Source of the DNA: Saccoglossus kowalevskii
Lineage: Eukaryota; Hemichordata; Enteropneusta; Harrimaniidae
NCBI RefSeq assembly: GCF_000003605.2
Contig: NW_003145788.1
Coordinates: 225,404-240,121 of the forward strand
Direction of reading: 5' to 3'
Length of the DNA stretch: 14,718 nucleotides
The notes beneath the pieces were generated by a model. It had not been told where the DNA came from. It did no database searches and saw only the letters and a program-made list of their open reading frames with translations. Of this stretch, positions 1-9,740 are shown piece after piece (the first letter of the stretch is position 1; the number at the start of each line of letters is the position of its first letter). The translations under genes and the position numbers were made by a program.

Positions 1-439
1 AAAAAGTGAACAATAGCGGATCTGAAAGTAAAACATATTTTCTCGAATTACCAAGAAAAGCCAATAATGCTGACTGTGAACCATAGAAATATACAAGGCA
101 GTCTGAAAGCACCTCCAGATACGTTTGGGGGTATGTTAGTCACGTGGGATATTGCCGCAGTGAAAGTGGTATAATGTACAGGCGTGCAAAGGTCAAGTCG
201 GACTCAGAATACGAATTACGAATGATTGGGAGCGTCTAGGATAGGTTCCTGGGTGATGAAAGTAGTTTTACATTGACCTGGCATATACGGATAATTGGAC
301 ACCCACTGGAAATTCTAGAAATTATCTCGCAGACAATTTTGCCGTGGGTAACAATTTACGTTATATCATTTCTCAATACAGAAACGTTTGCTCAATAAAA
401 CGATAATGTGCTCGAATAAAAAAGAGCACTAATACACTT
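1..439. other. non-coding stretch, nothing recognised
   Basis: Open frames are short and broken by stops on both strands. I see no repeat, RNA gene or convincing exon. A CACGTG E-box core lies near 141, but about three such cores occur in the window, close to the chance number, so no regulatory call is made. Confidence 0.5.
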
Positions 440-536
440 TATAAATAATATTTCGAAATGCTGTTGCTAGTAACGCGTGAATGATCACGTGGCGTTTCAC
501 GCGTGAGCACAACTGTGTTTGACGACACGCCACCGC
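440..536 (+). promoter_or_regulatory. candidate promoter: TATA-like box plus CpG cluster
   Basis: A TATAAATA octamer sits at 440-447. About 30 bases downstream begins a CpG-rich patch (471-536) with about ten CpG dinucleotides in under 70 bases, far above the surrounding AT-rich DNA. The patch holds two copies of ACGCGTGA (473-480 and 499-506), a CACGTG E-box (486-491) and a 7-base inverted repeat (GTGGCGT 489-495, ACGCCAC 527-533). TATA-to-start spacing of about 30 bases is typical of animal core promoters, so a plus-strand start near 470 is possible. The first downstream ATG, near 481, opens only 13 codons, so any transcript would begin as 5' UTR. TATA-like octamers are common in AT-rich DNA; the CpG cluster is the stronger half of the argument. 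Confidence 0.25.
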
Positions 537-540
537 GACA

Positions 541-2727
541 AGTGAATGTGCATGCAAAACTGAAATCGCTATTTCTGTTTGATATTACATAAAACTGAAA
601 ACAATAATATACTACAGCAGGAGCCGCCTGTTTACATCAACGTAAACGGTGTGTTATTTCGCCTTTACTGTCAAGCTTAACTGAACGACTGTCTGTTATC
701 GCGTTCTGAAGGTTGAGGGCGACAGCACGAATTCCGACAAACACAGCCTGGCAATTCGATATCCAGCGTTTCGCTGATATCGTCAAACAACAACTCCCGA
801 CTTGCAATTCTAGTCTACATGAAGCGCGGATTCCATTTTAATGCATATTCAGATTCTCGTCACTATGGTGATCCAATGCAAAATTGTTGATATACAACCG
901 TATATAATCGTAATTATTATTCGTTCAATTCAATTTTTATGAGTTTACTCCGTTTAGCTATTTTCAGTGTACATTTATCGAATATACCGTTGTGCAATGT
1001 AAACTTATTATCAGATTGTAAATGGAATAAACGTATTATTTAAAAACAACCATATGTTCGCTTCGTCAGTACATTGCATACATTAATTATTCACGTAAAC
1101 TCCTTAGCAACCTCGAAATGCATAAAATACATGCGCGTGTACGTCACCACTCAAATTCCGGATACAAAAGTGTAAACTTATTTAATTTATCAATAATTTA
1201 AATGAGAATGCAAGACACGACCTCTCTCGTGTATGTCGACATCTCTCGTTTTCGGCATTCAGTTTTCCGTGAATAGTAGATAAATTAAACTGAAGAACAA
1301 TCTCTAAATTTATTTGGTTGAAGCTCGAAATTGTGGAGTTTCAGATAATATTGAAACTTGTGACCTTTAACCCGTAATAAATAGCTTCAACATTCGTTTC
1401 CCTTATGCCTTTCGAGTACGTGAATACATTCCCAGTGGAGTTCCCAATACCCAGAGGAAAACCAGCGATATGATATGAGTCTTATTTGCGAGTTCTGCAG
1501 TAAAACCATATTAAGTGAAATAATTCTGATTGCATTGAGGCTGTTACTTTTTCACAATACTCCGTTTTGTAGCCAGTTATTGCCAGTCAAAAAAAAAACG
1601 TCGTCCTGGAATAGTGATGTTGATAATATTCCACAGTTTTGCAATAGTATCAGGCAAACACTCTTTATCTTATCGCCCAGAGTACTTCTTATAACGCGTG
1701 TGGCATATTTCCACCCAAAGTGAGCATGTCAAGAGGCTTAGTAACATAGACCAGACTTGTAACACGGGTTACCGTAACACGTCTGTATTTGGTTGCCATG
1801 GCGAATGCATTAAAACAACTGATTGGTTTAACTGTTCTGTGGAAAACAGTAAGCTGGTTAAAGTAGAGACAATAAATAAGTATGATTTAAAAATATCTTT
1901 TATTTTCACAAGAAGTAGACTAAATTCTAATGGAAGAGATGATATATGGTGTGCGTGGGCCATGTCGCGTGATATGTGCTCCGATTGACAGATCGATATC
2001 TAGCGCTCGTGTGGCATCCCATACATACAATTGAATGTTTGTTCGTTGTTTAATTTCTCCAAGTGCCCGTTAGTCAGTCAAAAGTTCATTTTCTCCGCCA
2101 AGTTTCACTCTATTGTGAGTTATCATGACGGTATAAAGCGTAGCACTACAGACTATAGCTGTGTATGTCAAATGGAGAGCATTGTGCCATGGGGGTTATT
2201 AGCGAATTAAAAACACTTCGTCACAGTCAATGAGTATGTGACCTCGAATAGATTGCGCTTTCGTTTCTGGCCAAAGCATTGTAAGCCGTATGAATCGAGA
2301 TGTAACGCATTGAGAATGTGTGTACTTGACGTGGTTATAAGGGATTAGAAGCAATTCTACTATGCATTTTGAATTTGAACCTGACAAATGTATACACGCA
2401 TCTTTATCATCTCTATCATTAATAAATAGTGCATGGCTGATATTTGAATACCGAAGTTTTTAACATGACTTTTTAACTCAAACGTGCTTGCTATTAAATA
2501 TTAAACATATGCTCATGGGTTATGGTCTATTCAGTCACTCTTACATTTTCCGATGAATCATGTATACTATCCCAGAACACCATGCAGTTACTATGACGGT
2601 CATAATAGCATTAATCTTCGGTGATTTCACACAGCAACTTTGCGCTGGATGATAGTGTCTTTCAGTAGCTCATCTTTTAGTTTAAACAACTCAACGAACC
2701 CATGAATAACACAATCACGATCTTCTA
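541..2727. other. long non-coding stretch
   Basis: No gene is recognised. Two overlapping plus-strand open frames (1475-1723 and 1698-1988) are no longer than chance allows at this base composition and match no family I know. Small structures are present: an imperfect hairpin at 757-782 (arms around GATATC with one unpaired base), a near-perfect 12-base direct repeat (1219-1230 and 1238-1249), and 11-base inverted arms at 1181-1191 and 1279-1289 that are AT-rich enough to be chance. Intron or intergenic DNA is the simplest reading. Confidence 0.5.
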
Positions 2728-2778
2728 TACAGTGTCAGAGGAGCTCCACTGGCACTGTAATCTGTAACATTACAGGTT
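2728..2778. repeat. tandem pair of palindromes (cruciform-prone)
   Basis: Bases 2728-2759 form a 32-bp palindrome with no loop. Its two 16-base halves are reverse complements at 14 of 16 positions, centred on GGAGCTCC. It is followed at once by a second, smaller palindrome, CTGTAA-CA-TTACAG (2762-2775). A loop-free palindrome of this length with two mismatches is unlikely by chance in 15 kb. It could be a binding site for a dimeric factor, a cruciform, or the footprint of fused inverted-repeat ends. No flanking target-site duplication is evident. Confidence 0.7.
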
Positions 2779-2909
2779 CTATTTTCCATAAGTCAGTAAT
2801 GCTAAATATCATGAATACTATCCTGATTTGTTAATCGTTTTACTGCACGAATATAAGTCAATGTTTTCAAACCTTTCACACGAAAATCAGCTAAACGTTT
2901 GTTTGTGTT

Positions 2910-2999
2910 ATGGCGATCAATTCTCAATTTACGCTACACGGATACGACAATGCTGACGTGTGTGACCAGTACATAGAAATCTACGTTGTCACGAAATGT
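2910..2999 (+). CDS. candidate exon, CUB-like fragment, ends at a 5' splice site
   Basis: Thirty open codons run from ATG (2910) to a textbook 5' splice site, GTAAGTAC at 3000. The ATG has G at -3 and G at +4. Third codon positions are G or C in 17 of 30, above the background. The peptide holds FTLHGYDNADVCDQYIEIY, whose spacing (F-x-L, then Cys followed by x-x-Tyr-[Ile]-Glu-Ile-Tyr) resembles the middle of a CUB domain, an extracellular beta-sandwich module. Against this: the expected Asp-Gly after that motif is absent, an in-frame TAA lies upstream (near 2889) with no acceptor in between, and the ATG is not followed by a signal peptide. It may be a first coding exon, a decayed CUB exon, or chance. 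Not placed in a gene. Confidence 0.28.
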
Positions 3000-3134
3000 G
3001 TAAGTACTTGAAATAAAGAAAACAACAAGCCATCTTGAATGTATATATATCAGAAGAATTCAGCGTGATGCACTCTGCCTACAAAATCCATGCAGGGTTT
3101 GTGTGCATGTATATGTGTTGCCCTGATATCTTAC

Positions 3135-3234
3135 ACTGTTCGGCAAAAGACTTGCGCGCATCGTCGTACCCGTCCGAGGGCAGGTTTAGAGTCAATTGTA
3201 GTGACGCAGACGACAAGAAGCCGGCAACGACATT
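3135..3234 (-). CDS. candidate internal exon, minus strand, unknown protein
   Basis: On the minus strand a 100-base segment is bounded by a 3' splice site (TGCATGTTTGCAG, ending at 3235) and a 5' splice site (GTAAGATATC, starting at 3134). One frame is open throughout; if it enters in phase 0, it leaves one base over. The 33-residue reading includes LQLTLNLPSDGYDDARKSF. Third codon positions are G or C in about 21 of 32 codons, well above the roughly 36% of the window, which is the strongest composition evidence for coding found here. Plus-strand frames across the same bases lack this bias. I do not recognise the family. No partner exon was found in the window, so the gene would have large introns. 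Confidence 0.4.
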
Positions 3235-3240
3235 CTGCAA

Positions 3241-3629
3241 ACATGCAATATAACGCCACTGATAAATCCACCACATTAATCAAAGCCATTACAAAAAAAT
3301 GTCAGTACAATTGTTAAACAGTTTCACGTACATTCTAAAAACAAACTTGGCATGGATTATTGACCCAAGAAAACGTTGACGTAATTCGACAATTTTGCAT
3401 TTAATGGGTTATTTTTTTTCGAGAACGTACACTTATAATGCACTCGAATGACACATTATCTCAGCTTAATTAAGAGCTAGGAGCAAATTCTTGGCAATAA
3501 ATATAGGATGAAGATATAATATAAATACATCGTTGCTTAGAACATTTAGCTTGTAACCCGAGACACAAACGTGAGTGGAATTTCCATTTAATAGCAACGC
3601 TGTAACTCTATTATCTTCGAAAAACGATA
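3241..3629. other. non-coding stretch
   Basis: AT-rich DNA with short open frames only. A GTGAGT donor-like hexamer occurs near 3570 without a credible exon upstream. Nothing else is supported. Confidence 0.4.
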
Positions 3630-3660
3630 ACACACACACACACACACGCACACACACACA
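3630..3660. repeat. (CA)n dinucleotide microsatellite
   Basis: Thirty-one bases of alternating A and C, interrupted once by CACGCA (near 3647-3650). It explains the Val-Cys run in the minus-strand open frame across this point, which is therefore not a gene. Length polymorphism is expected. Confidence 0.95.
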
Positions 3661-4830
3661 TTGTAATGTTACATAGCTCGCCCTTGTATTAACGGGTCTG
3701 CAATTCCAGTGAGGCACGCTAGTACATTTTCCGGCATCAGATTTTAAGTAAAGTGCTCTCAGAATCATGTCCCGAAAGACCGTTGCTATAATATGTATTT
3801 TACAAAACTGTTTCCTTGAGGTGAACCATTACCATGCACTGTTTCTAAGACGTTGCTACATCATTGAAACTCGTTCAATTTGTATTAGTTACTGAATAAC
3901 TGTTACAATATCTTATTCTTGAAGCGTGAATAATTCCAGCTATATGCAGTGCGACGTGACGTTGTTGCATCTACTGAGATAGGGGACACCGGTTCGCGGT
4001 GTCTAACAGAATTGACTCCCGTATCAGTTGTGCCTCCTGCGTGTATATATATGACCTCTTTGACCCTACTACTTTTGCAATCTCTAGAGTTGTTTGATAT
4101 GTCGTCCTGGTAGCAGATGGCAATTTTCAGTATTTTATCCAGTATTTCCTGCAATACGGAATGAAAAATTCTCAACTGAAATCACACCACTGCGGTATCT
4201 GTCACGTCGCATTTGGTACATTCGATCTGAGGGTTTTCTTGATGCAAAGCCGCGTTAGGCAGGGGATGACTTAGACGTTGTGTTGTTGAAGGAAGCGTAA
4301 GATATGCCCGGTCGAGAGATAAATTCGAATAGACAAGGTACATACTCAAAGGGCGATTATAGACTTTATTATTTCTAAACCCGAAATAAAGCATATACTG
4401 GTATAAATGGTGTTTCTTCTTACACACGAGGCAATATATCTATGTACACTGTTTCCTGTTTCAGAAATCTCATACCAAAATTAAAAGGTGAATGCCCCTG
4501 TGCCTCAGGGGGTTGGGAGCCCTTATTTGGACATATCAACAGTGTACTTTTCCCATATATAATCGTAAATTTGCTTTTGGTCTACAAAATTTCCCTCACC
4601 TGGATTGATTTTTATGAATAGTACAACATTTGCCCTCCGTAAGTTTTCCGGAAAATACCACTGTTACTACACGCCGAATCTCCTACCCCGTAGACGGTAT
4701 ATCCTCACGGTATTGTACACAAACAATGACAGAATTTTACCATACCCCCAAACTGCAAAGTGTCCCCTATTTTCAAGCAACTGTTCTTCAAATGGTTGTT
4801 TTTCGATGCACAGCGCCGTTAAATGCACCT
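3661..4830. other. non-coding stretch with small hairpins
   Basis: Several 75- to 90-codon open frames on both strands match nothing I recognise. Small stem-loops are visible: GACACCG/CGGTGTC (3985-3991 and 3997-4003, 5-base loop) and CCCCTG/CAGGGG (4495-4500 and 4506-4511). A minus-strand 3' splice-like site with a pyrimidine tract ends at 4156 before a short open segment, but no matching donor is clear. Confidence 0.4.
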
Positions 4831-4851
4831 GACAATGCCCCAGGCATTGTC
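4831..4851. repeat. short perfect hairpin
   Basis: GACAATGCC and GGCATTGTC are exact 9-base inverted arms separated by three bases (4840-4842). There is no T-run on either side to suggest a terminator, and the stem is too short for a microRNA precursor. One such hairpin is close to chance expectation in a window of this size. Confidence 0.6.
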
Positions 4852-6430
4852 GCAGTTTTCTTTGTATATGCGTGTGCACGATCTGCCCACTCTGCATAAC
4901 TCACCATCGACCCACGCCTATAATTACGCACAGTGCAGTGTAGTAGATGCCCGGAGTGCTATTTACGTATCGAGTGTTACATTTGTAAAGCTTCTTGTTA
5001 CACAAACTACTGCACATCTGGACGAATGTCACACAATGTCAGAAAATAAAACAGAATATTTTAATATCATTTAATAGGCGTATGATATGTGAGTTTTTCA
5101 AGTTTTCTTTGTTACGAAAATACGGAATGTAGTTGTATTGGTGTGATTTTATTGTCATTATTACGTATGTATGTTTCCGGGGGATTCTACAGTAAGTTCA
5201 CTAAAGCTCCATAACAAGTACATATAAAGGTAACAAAAAGGCACATGTAATTACTTAAAAAATGTAACCGCAGTCCTTACTTAGGGTAGAGTACGGTCAA
5301 TGGTAAAATGCTCTCTCCATACATTATTTAGGTATTGCTGCCTTGTAGAAAATTTCCATTTAATAAGCTTCAAAATAAATGTCGACTTCATTCACTAAGT
5401 TTCTTCATATCGCCAATGTCTTGATTGATTATAGAAGATATAATGAAGTGGAATTCATCTTAAATTTTCTCTTCATCACATATTTCACAAATTATGTTTC
5501 CTGTTGGAATTTTCGATTTCGTATATTCCCTGTTTCTATTTTTCAAACAATGATTTCCAAGTCAAAAACATGGACTTTTATATAACAACGAAGCGCCATT
5601 GCCTTAGACAAACGCACCCTGAAAAATAACTGTTTACATCAACTGGCAACAATGAATTCACGGCACTGAGAACAACACAACAATCATCGCCGTCGGCATT
5701 GCAAAAAACATAGATGGGACCTGTAAATAAATGCACGATTGTGAGTGGATGAAAGGTGTTCTAATTTATGAAAGCCGGTCAGAAATATTGATATTATCGT
5801 GGTGCTGTGGTCCAGATCTGAATAAATCCGGTGCTATCCTTTCAACTGCAGTATACTCCGGTTTGGCTCATTAAAAACATGTGTTACAGTTCTGTGTTTA
5901 CCATTATCCAAAGCAAAGCGTATGCGGGATGTTACATCGTGCTTGAGGCACACCGCTTAATGATTCTCATCAATATGGAGGGCTTTTTAAGTCATTAGAT
6001 CTCCGGCAATACGCTTGATATCTGTGAATCGCAATGTAGATACAAGATGGCTGATACTAGATCGATTAGCAAACATAGGATAGTATCTTTTTGTTGTAAA
6101 CAATGCCAGTGTATTCGTTTGTTTAAGTGCACTTAATTAGACCCATGTTAAGTATTGTATGGAGTATTGGAACTGACACCAGCGTGAATATCGACGTGGT
6201 AATGGCGACCGGAGGATATTTATTATTCATAAATGCCCATATAAGGATCACAACAAGTAATCTGAATATATCATTCAATTTTAATATCAGGCAATCGCCG
6301 ATATTTGGTTTTAATTCTTGCGTTTAACGTTTGTGCAATGCATCTGTTGTTCAGTGTATACTGCCATATTAATATTTGCAAGTTTTGTTAAAGTGCATGT
6401 TCAATCATCGTGTAAACAAACAACGCACTT
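4852..6430. other. non-coding stretch
   Basis: No gene, repeat or RNA recognised. Plus-strand donor-like hexamers (GTAAGT at 5191, GTATGT near 5167) have no plausible exon before them. A minus-strand open segment (about 5025 down to 4910) lies between an AG acceptor and a GTGAGT donor, but the acceptor lacks a pyrimidine tract. Confidence 0.45.
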
Positions 6431-6447
6431 TGCATGCGCATGCGTAC
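6431..6447. promoter_or_regulatory. NRF1-like palindrome in alternating purine-pyrimidine tract
   Basis: Seventeen bases alternate strictly between pyrimidine and purine and contain the perfect palindrome GCATGCGCATGC (6432-6443). The core TGCGCATGCG (6435-6444) matches the animal NRF1 site (YGCGCAYGCGCR) at all but the last positions. Such tracts can also form Z-DNA. No TATA box or CpG island surrounds it. A downstream ATG near 6490 has a good context but opens only 10 codons. Confidence 0.35.
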
Positions 6448-7235
6448 TTCGTAATCGAAAGGATGTGACATAACAAGAAAACAAAAACTATGGCACGAAA
6501 AGTTGTTTTCCAATCTCACTAGACTTATACTACATACTGACTAGACTGGATATTAGTTTATTACACATATAATTATAAGTTTGAATTGTGTATTTTTATG
6601 TATTCTTTTTATCAGGGTCAAGTTATATTGAGCGAAGAACAATTCATAAATAGAGTTTTCTGTAATTAATTCCATATTGGGCAATAAACATGTAACTAAT
6701 GCATCTGAGATACAAGACTGTGAAAGTATAGTGTCATTATTTGCTCAATGGATTAAGTTACGGGAAATCTCATAAACAATAAAATTAACGATAATGTCAT
6801 TTGGGGGAATTCAGTCATTCTATTTGTCCGAAATACAGAACAGTGAGCCATGAGTTTTTCAGCTAAAATTGTTGCTATTTGAATTAAGCCAAAATATATC
6901 AAACAACAGAAACCACTGAAACTTGGCACTCACATTATGACGAGATCTCTCATAGAATCGAAGGCACAGACACACACAAATTGGTGCATTAGTTAATGCT
7001 CGACGGCGAACAACATGGAACGAACTATTTTTGTTTTGGTTGTTCACATGAATTTCCGTCTCCTAGAAGCATATACACTGCTATAGTTAAATATTAGGAG
7101 GGTCATGCGGTAGTCCCAACTGCGTAATGTTCCGTGTTGTCAACCTAAGTAGATATTGATCAAAATATATGCCGACATGTACCTCACTATGGCACACAAA
7201 CAGTATTTAAATGGACAATTGAAAAGTCGAATCTC
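6448..7235. other. non-coding stretch, nothing recognised
   Basis: AT-rich, stop-dense on both strands, with no repeats or exon-like segments that I can support. Confidence 0.45.
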
Positions 7236-7270
7236 TGACGTCACATACAACTACATACATACATATAAAT
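7236..7270 (+). promoter_or_regulatory. full CRE with a TATA-like box 20 bases downstream
   Basis: TGACGTCA (7236-7243) is the full palindromic cAMP-response element bound by CREB/ATF dimers. TATAAAT follows at 7264-7270. CRE upstream of TATA is a known animal promoter arrangement. No clear initiator occurs about 30 bases downstream, and no exon follows, so this may be a coincidence of two common motifs. Confidence 0.22.
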
Positions 7271-7314
7271 TCAAGTGTGTTCATGGCCAGTATGACCCAC
7301 CCAGTTAACTAAAG

Positions 7315-7348
7315 AGTTGACGTTTACGAAAGTGTTTGAGCGTCAACT
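7315..7348. repeat. inverted repeat, 8-base arms
   Basis: AGTTGACG (7315-7322) and CGTCAACT (7341-7348) are exact inverted arms around an 18-base loop. The match resumes after a three-base bulge, extending to CTAA (from about 7308) on the left and TTAG (to about 7351) on the right. No function is assigned. Confidence 0.45.
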
Positions 7349-7634
7349 TAGCAATACAGTTGCTCAGGCCTACTCCAACTTTAATTCGTTAAGTAAGGCA
7401 ATTCAATGGTTCATACGAATATGCTTCAATACAAGGCAATGACTTGATACATCTGATCCTTTGCTCGTGAAAAGACATAATTTAGGTGAATGTTTAAATT
7501 AAGTGCCCGTCTCTATGGTTTCCATTCGACATTAAGAACATTTTAAAGCTTGCGTTTGACACGCGCAAATAGTTCTGCAAATATTAAAAGTTCAGAGGCG
7601 AAATGCTTCACAAGAAAACCAAGCAAGCAAGATT

Positions 7635-7666
7635 AATGCAATTAATGTTTGGTAGTTAATTGCATT
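7635..7666. promoter_or_regulatory. inverted pair of homeodomain/POU-like sites
   Basis: AATGCAATTAA (7635-7645) and TTAATTGCATT (7656-7666) are exact 11-base inverted arms with a 10-base spacer, about one helical turn. Each arm carries a TAATTG homeodomain core fused to a POU-like half-site (GCAT/ATGC), and a further ATTAA lies just upstream. The design suits cooperative binding of a dimer. AT-rich inverted repeats of this size are not rare by chance, so the call is tentative. Confidence 0.3.
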
Positions 7667-9650
7667 TTTACGAAGTCTCAGCCGATTAAGATGCTTTTAA
7701 TTGTGACCTATGTTCAGAGTTTTCATTTCGTTTCCTCAGTTTATGCACCAAGTAATTCATATAGTGATTTGAGCTTACATCGAGGGAATAAACTACGCCC
7801 ATGTAAAGGCTAAGAAGTTGTAATACTGACGATAGTGATTTCGAACACGCAATTAGGTAATTAATCGCTGTATGTGCTCAAACCGACTACTTGCACTACT
7901 TGAAAATTACTACTCAGCAGCGGGCTAAATATACTTGTACTACTCCAGTCAGGGTGATTTGGGAGGAGGGGCGATATTTAACCGCCTTTATATTCTAGTT
8001 GCTATGTGCTGAAAAGTCTTAAGCAATATGCTGATTACAGTGTCCATTACCCAGTGCTCCATTTTATGATTAGGCTGAATCGAAAGCGAACAAAATAAGA
8101 ATGCATCTGCAATTTCGCACTCACTCGAAGAAGTGTTATTGTCAATCGCGGGGAGTTCTAAGACTTAACTGTTAATGGGCCAAAGCTAGAATAGTGAGTA
8201 TAAAGCATTAACAGCAAGGGATTTACTTGCATATACTGACAACTGTTGAAAATGACATTCAGATTGTTAGTTGTCTCAATTGTAGCACTTTGGTTTGTCC
8301 AAATAGATAAGGCATGACAGTTGTTCCCGTCCAGTTTAATTAATCGCCATGGTCATATTTGAGTGAATTCAGCTTTGCACTCGATTCGGTGGAGCTGACA
8401 TATCTGTCAATGCCACGCCAACGAAAATCAGCATCCGGGTATTCTATGAAAACGTGATCGATATTCTACTTCCGGAACTTTTCCCAGGAATAAATACAAA
8501 GCCGCAACGAGAAGATGAATGTGAGACGAAATATCCGACTATAATAAATTGTCCGGGAAACAATACCCTCTACAGAACGATCAATTTGGTTCACTTTACA
8601 AATGTTAGCGATGTTTGAAGCGTCTATTGCGTGCGATGTGGAGACGACAAGGAAGCTGAGAATGTTCAATTAGAAACAAGTAAAACGTCACGTTTTGATC
8701 GATGACTTGATCATGACAAATTACAAAGCTAAACAACACGCCAAATGGAAATACGATAGTCATGTAGAATCGCTAAATTGCCGTTTTAAGTTCATTGCCA
8801 AACTTCTATTTTAAAAGCTATAATTGCAATATTTACTGTTGGTCTTCAACAAGGGCCACAATGTCACACAATGCCACGTTATCGCTACGTTGTTCGAAGT
8901 CTAATATTTAAAGTGCCGGTAATCACGGTTACATATAATAATATGCAAATTTATTCATGATGTGAATATTTGCCGTGATGAGCGGGCTGCTGTCTGATAT
9001 AAATTAACTTGCATTGCAAATTTGCTGTATATGCAGAGGTTGTACGGTCAGATTGTTCACAAGAAAATTTAAATGAATTTCCAAAAAACTTCAGAAGGGA
9101 TCAGCAAAGGTTGTATTAGCGAACAATTAGAGACTATTCTACTGGGCAGCTGCTAATCAAGGTGCCGCTGATGTCGTGTGAGCAGCGTCTTCAATTACGC
9201 AAAGCTATGCACGATTTTAGATTGCCAAATTCTAGCCTGCTTTTTACTAACGCTATGACTCACATAAGTACAATAACTTGCAGGCTGTGTCAGATAGTCT
9301 GGGCATTGATTTCATTGTCAGAAACAACGGTGAATAAAAATCAGGGTGACACTCGAGGAAATGTCCTGTCAAGATAGGCTGTGCAAATGCGAGTATATGT
9401 ATATATATGATTATTTCAAGTACAACGTAACTCATAAATACATCCTTCAATTACAACATTTTGTTTAAATATATTGTTTTACAATCGTTGTGTAACAATT
9501 GACTGTTCGCTAGTTGTATGATGATTGTTATTTGTAGATGTAAATTCCAAAGTGTGTTGTTGATTTCATGGGCCCCACTGGCAATGTCTCAGACAACCTG
9601 CCTATTCGGCAAGATAATGACTAAATAAGATAACAGTGTAGAAAGGGGTA
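7667..9650. other. non-coding stretch
   Basis: No coding region recognised. Octamer-like ATGCAAAT (near 8943) and two ACAATG Sox-type cores (near 8857-8871) are present but isolated. Open frames of 60 to 70 codons on both strands look random in composition. Confidence 0.45.
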
Positions 9651-9740
9651 CTGGTCAATACTGAACAAAGTGTGGAATTTCTGGTCAATACTGAACAAAG
9701 TGTGGAATTTCTGGTCAATACTGAACAAAGTGTGGAATTT
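9651..9740. repeat. minisatellite, 3 x 30 bp, perfect copies
   Basis: A 30-base unit starting CTGGTCAATACTGAACAAAG and ending TGTGGAATTT occurs three times in direct succession (9651-9680, 9681-9710, 9711-9740) without a single difference. Sequence just upstream (about 9632-9650) weakly resembles the end of the unit and may be a decayed earlier copy. Identity between copies points to recent expansion, or to an assembly artefact. The 30-base period keeps any reading frame, but no gene is evident. Confidence 0.97.

Noticed and set aside
670-825. Minus-strand open segment of about 45 codons ending in TAA
   Set aside because: No polypyrimidine tract at its start, no poly(A) signal soon after, and codon use is only slightly above background; part of it is the 757-782 palindrome.
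1475-1988. Two overlapping plus-strand open frames of 82 and 96 codons, the second Cys-rich
   Set aside because: Length is within chance expectation for many short frames at this composition; no recognised domain, and the best nearby acceptor (CGCCCAG, about 1680) enters a frame that meets a stop.
3466-3768. 100-codon minus-strand open frame, the longest in the window
   Set aside because: It crosses the (CA)n microsatellite, which lowers stop frequency and yields a Val-Cys run. No domain or codon bias.
3985-4003. GGTTCG within a 7-base stem resembling a T-arm
   Set aside because: The TTCG does not sit in a 7-base loop with a proper 5-base stem, and no other tRNA parts are present.
3903-4427. 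Two minus-strand open frames (90 and 81 codons) with a fair acceptor at 4156
   Set aside because: The second frame has mildly raised G+C at third positions near its end, but no donor or family match was found and the two frames do not join.
4494-4525. tRNA-like start: 7-base arm followed by an A-box-like TGCCTCAGGGGGTTGGGAGC
   Set aside because: No B box (GGTTCGANTCC) or closing acceptor arm follows, and the D-stem pairs poorly. A degenerate tRNA-derived SINE head remains possible but unsupported.
4910-5025. Minus-strand segment open between CAG and GTGAGT
   Set aside because: Acceptor lacks a pyrimidine tract and the reading shows no domain; kept as a possible pseudoexon only.
6405-6445. 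Possible likeness between this segment and the core of element A (GTAAACAAAC and GCGCATGCG)
   Set aside because: Alignment needs large gaps and a different motif order; shared pieces are short.
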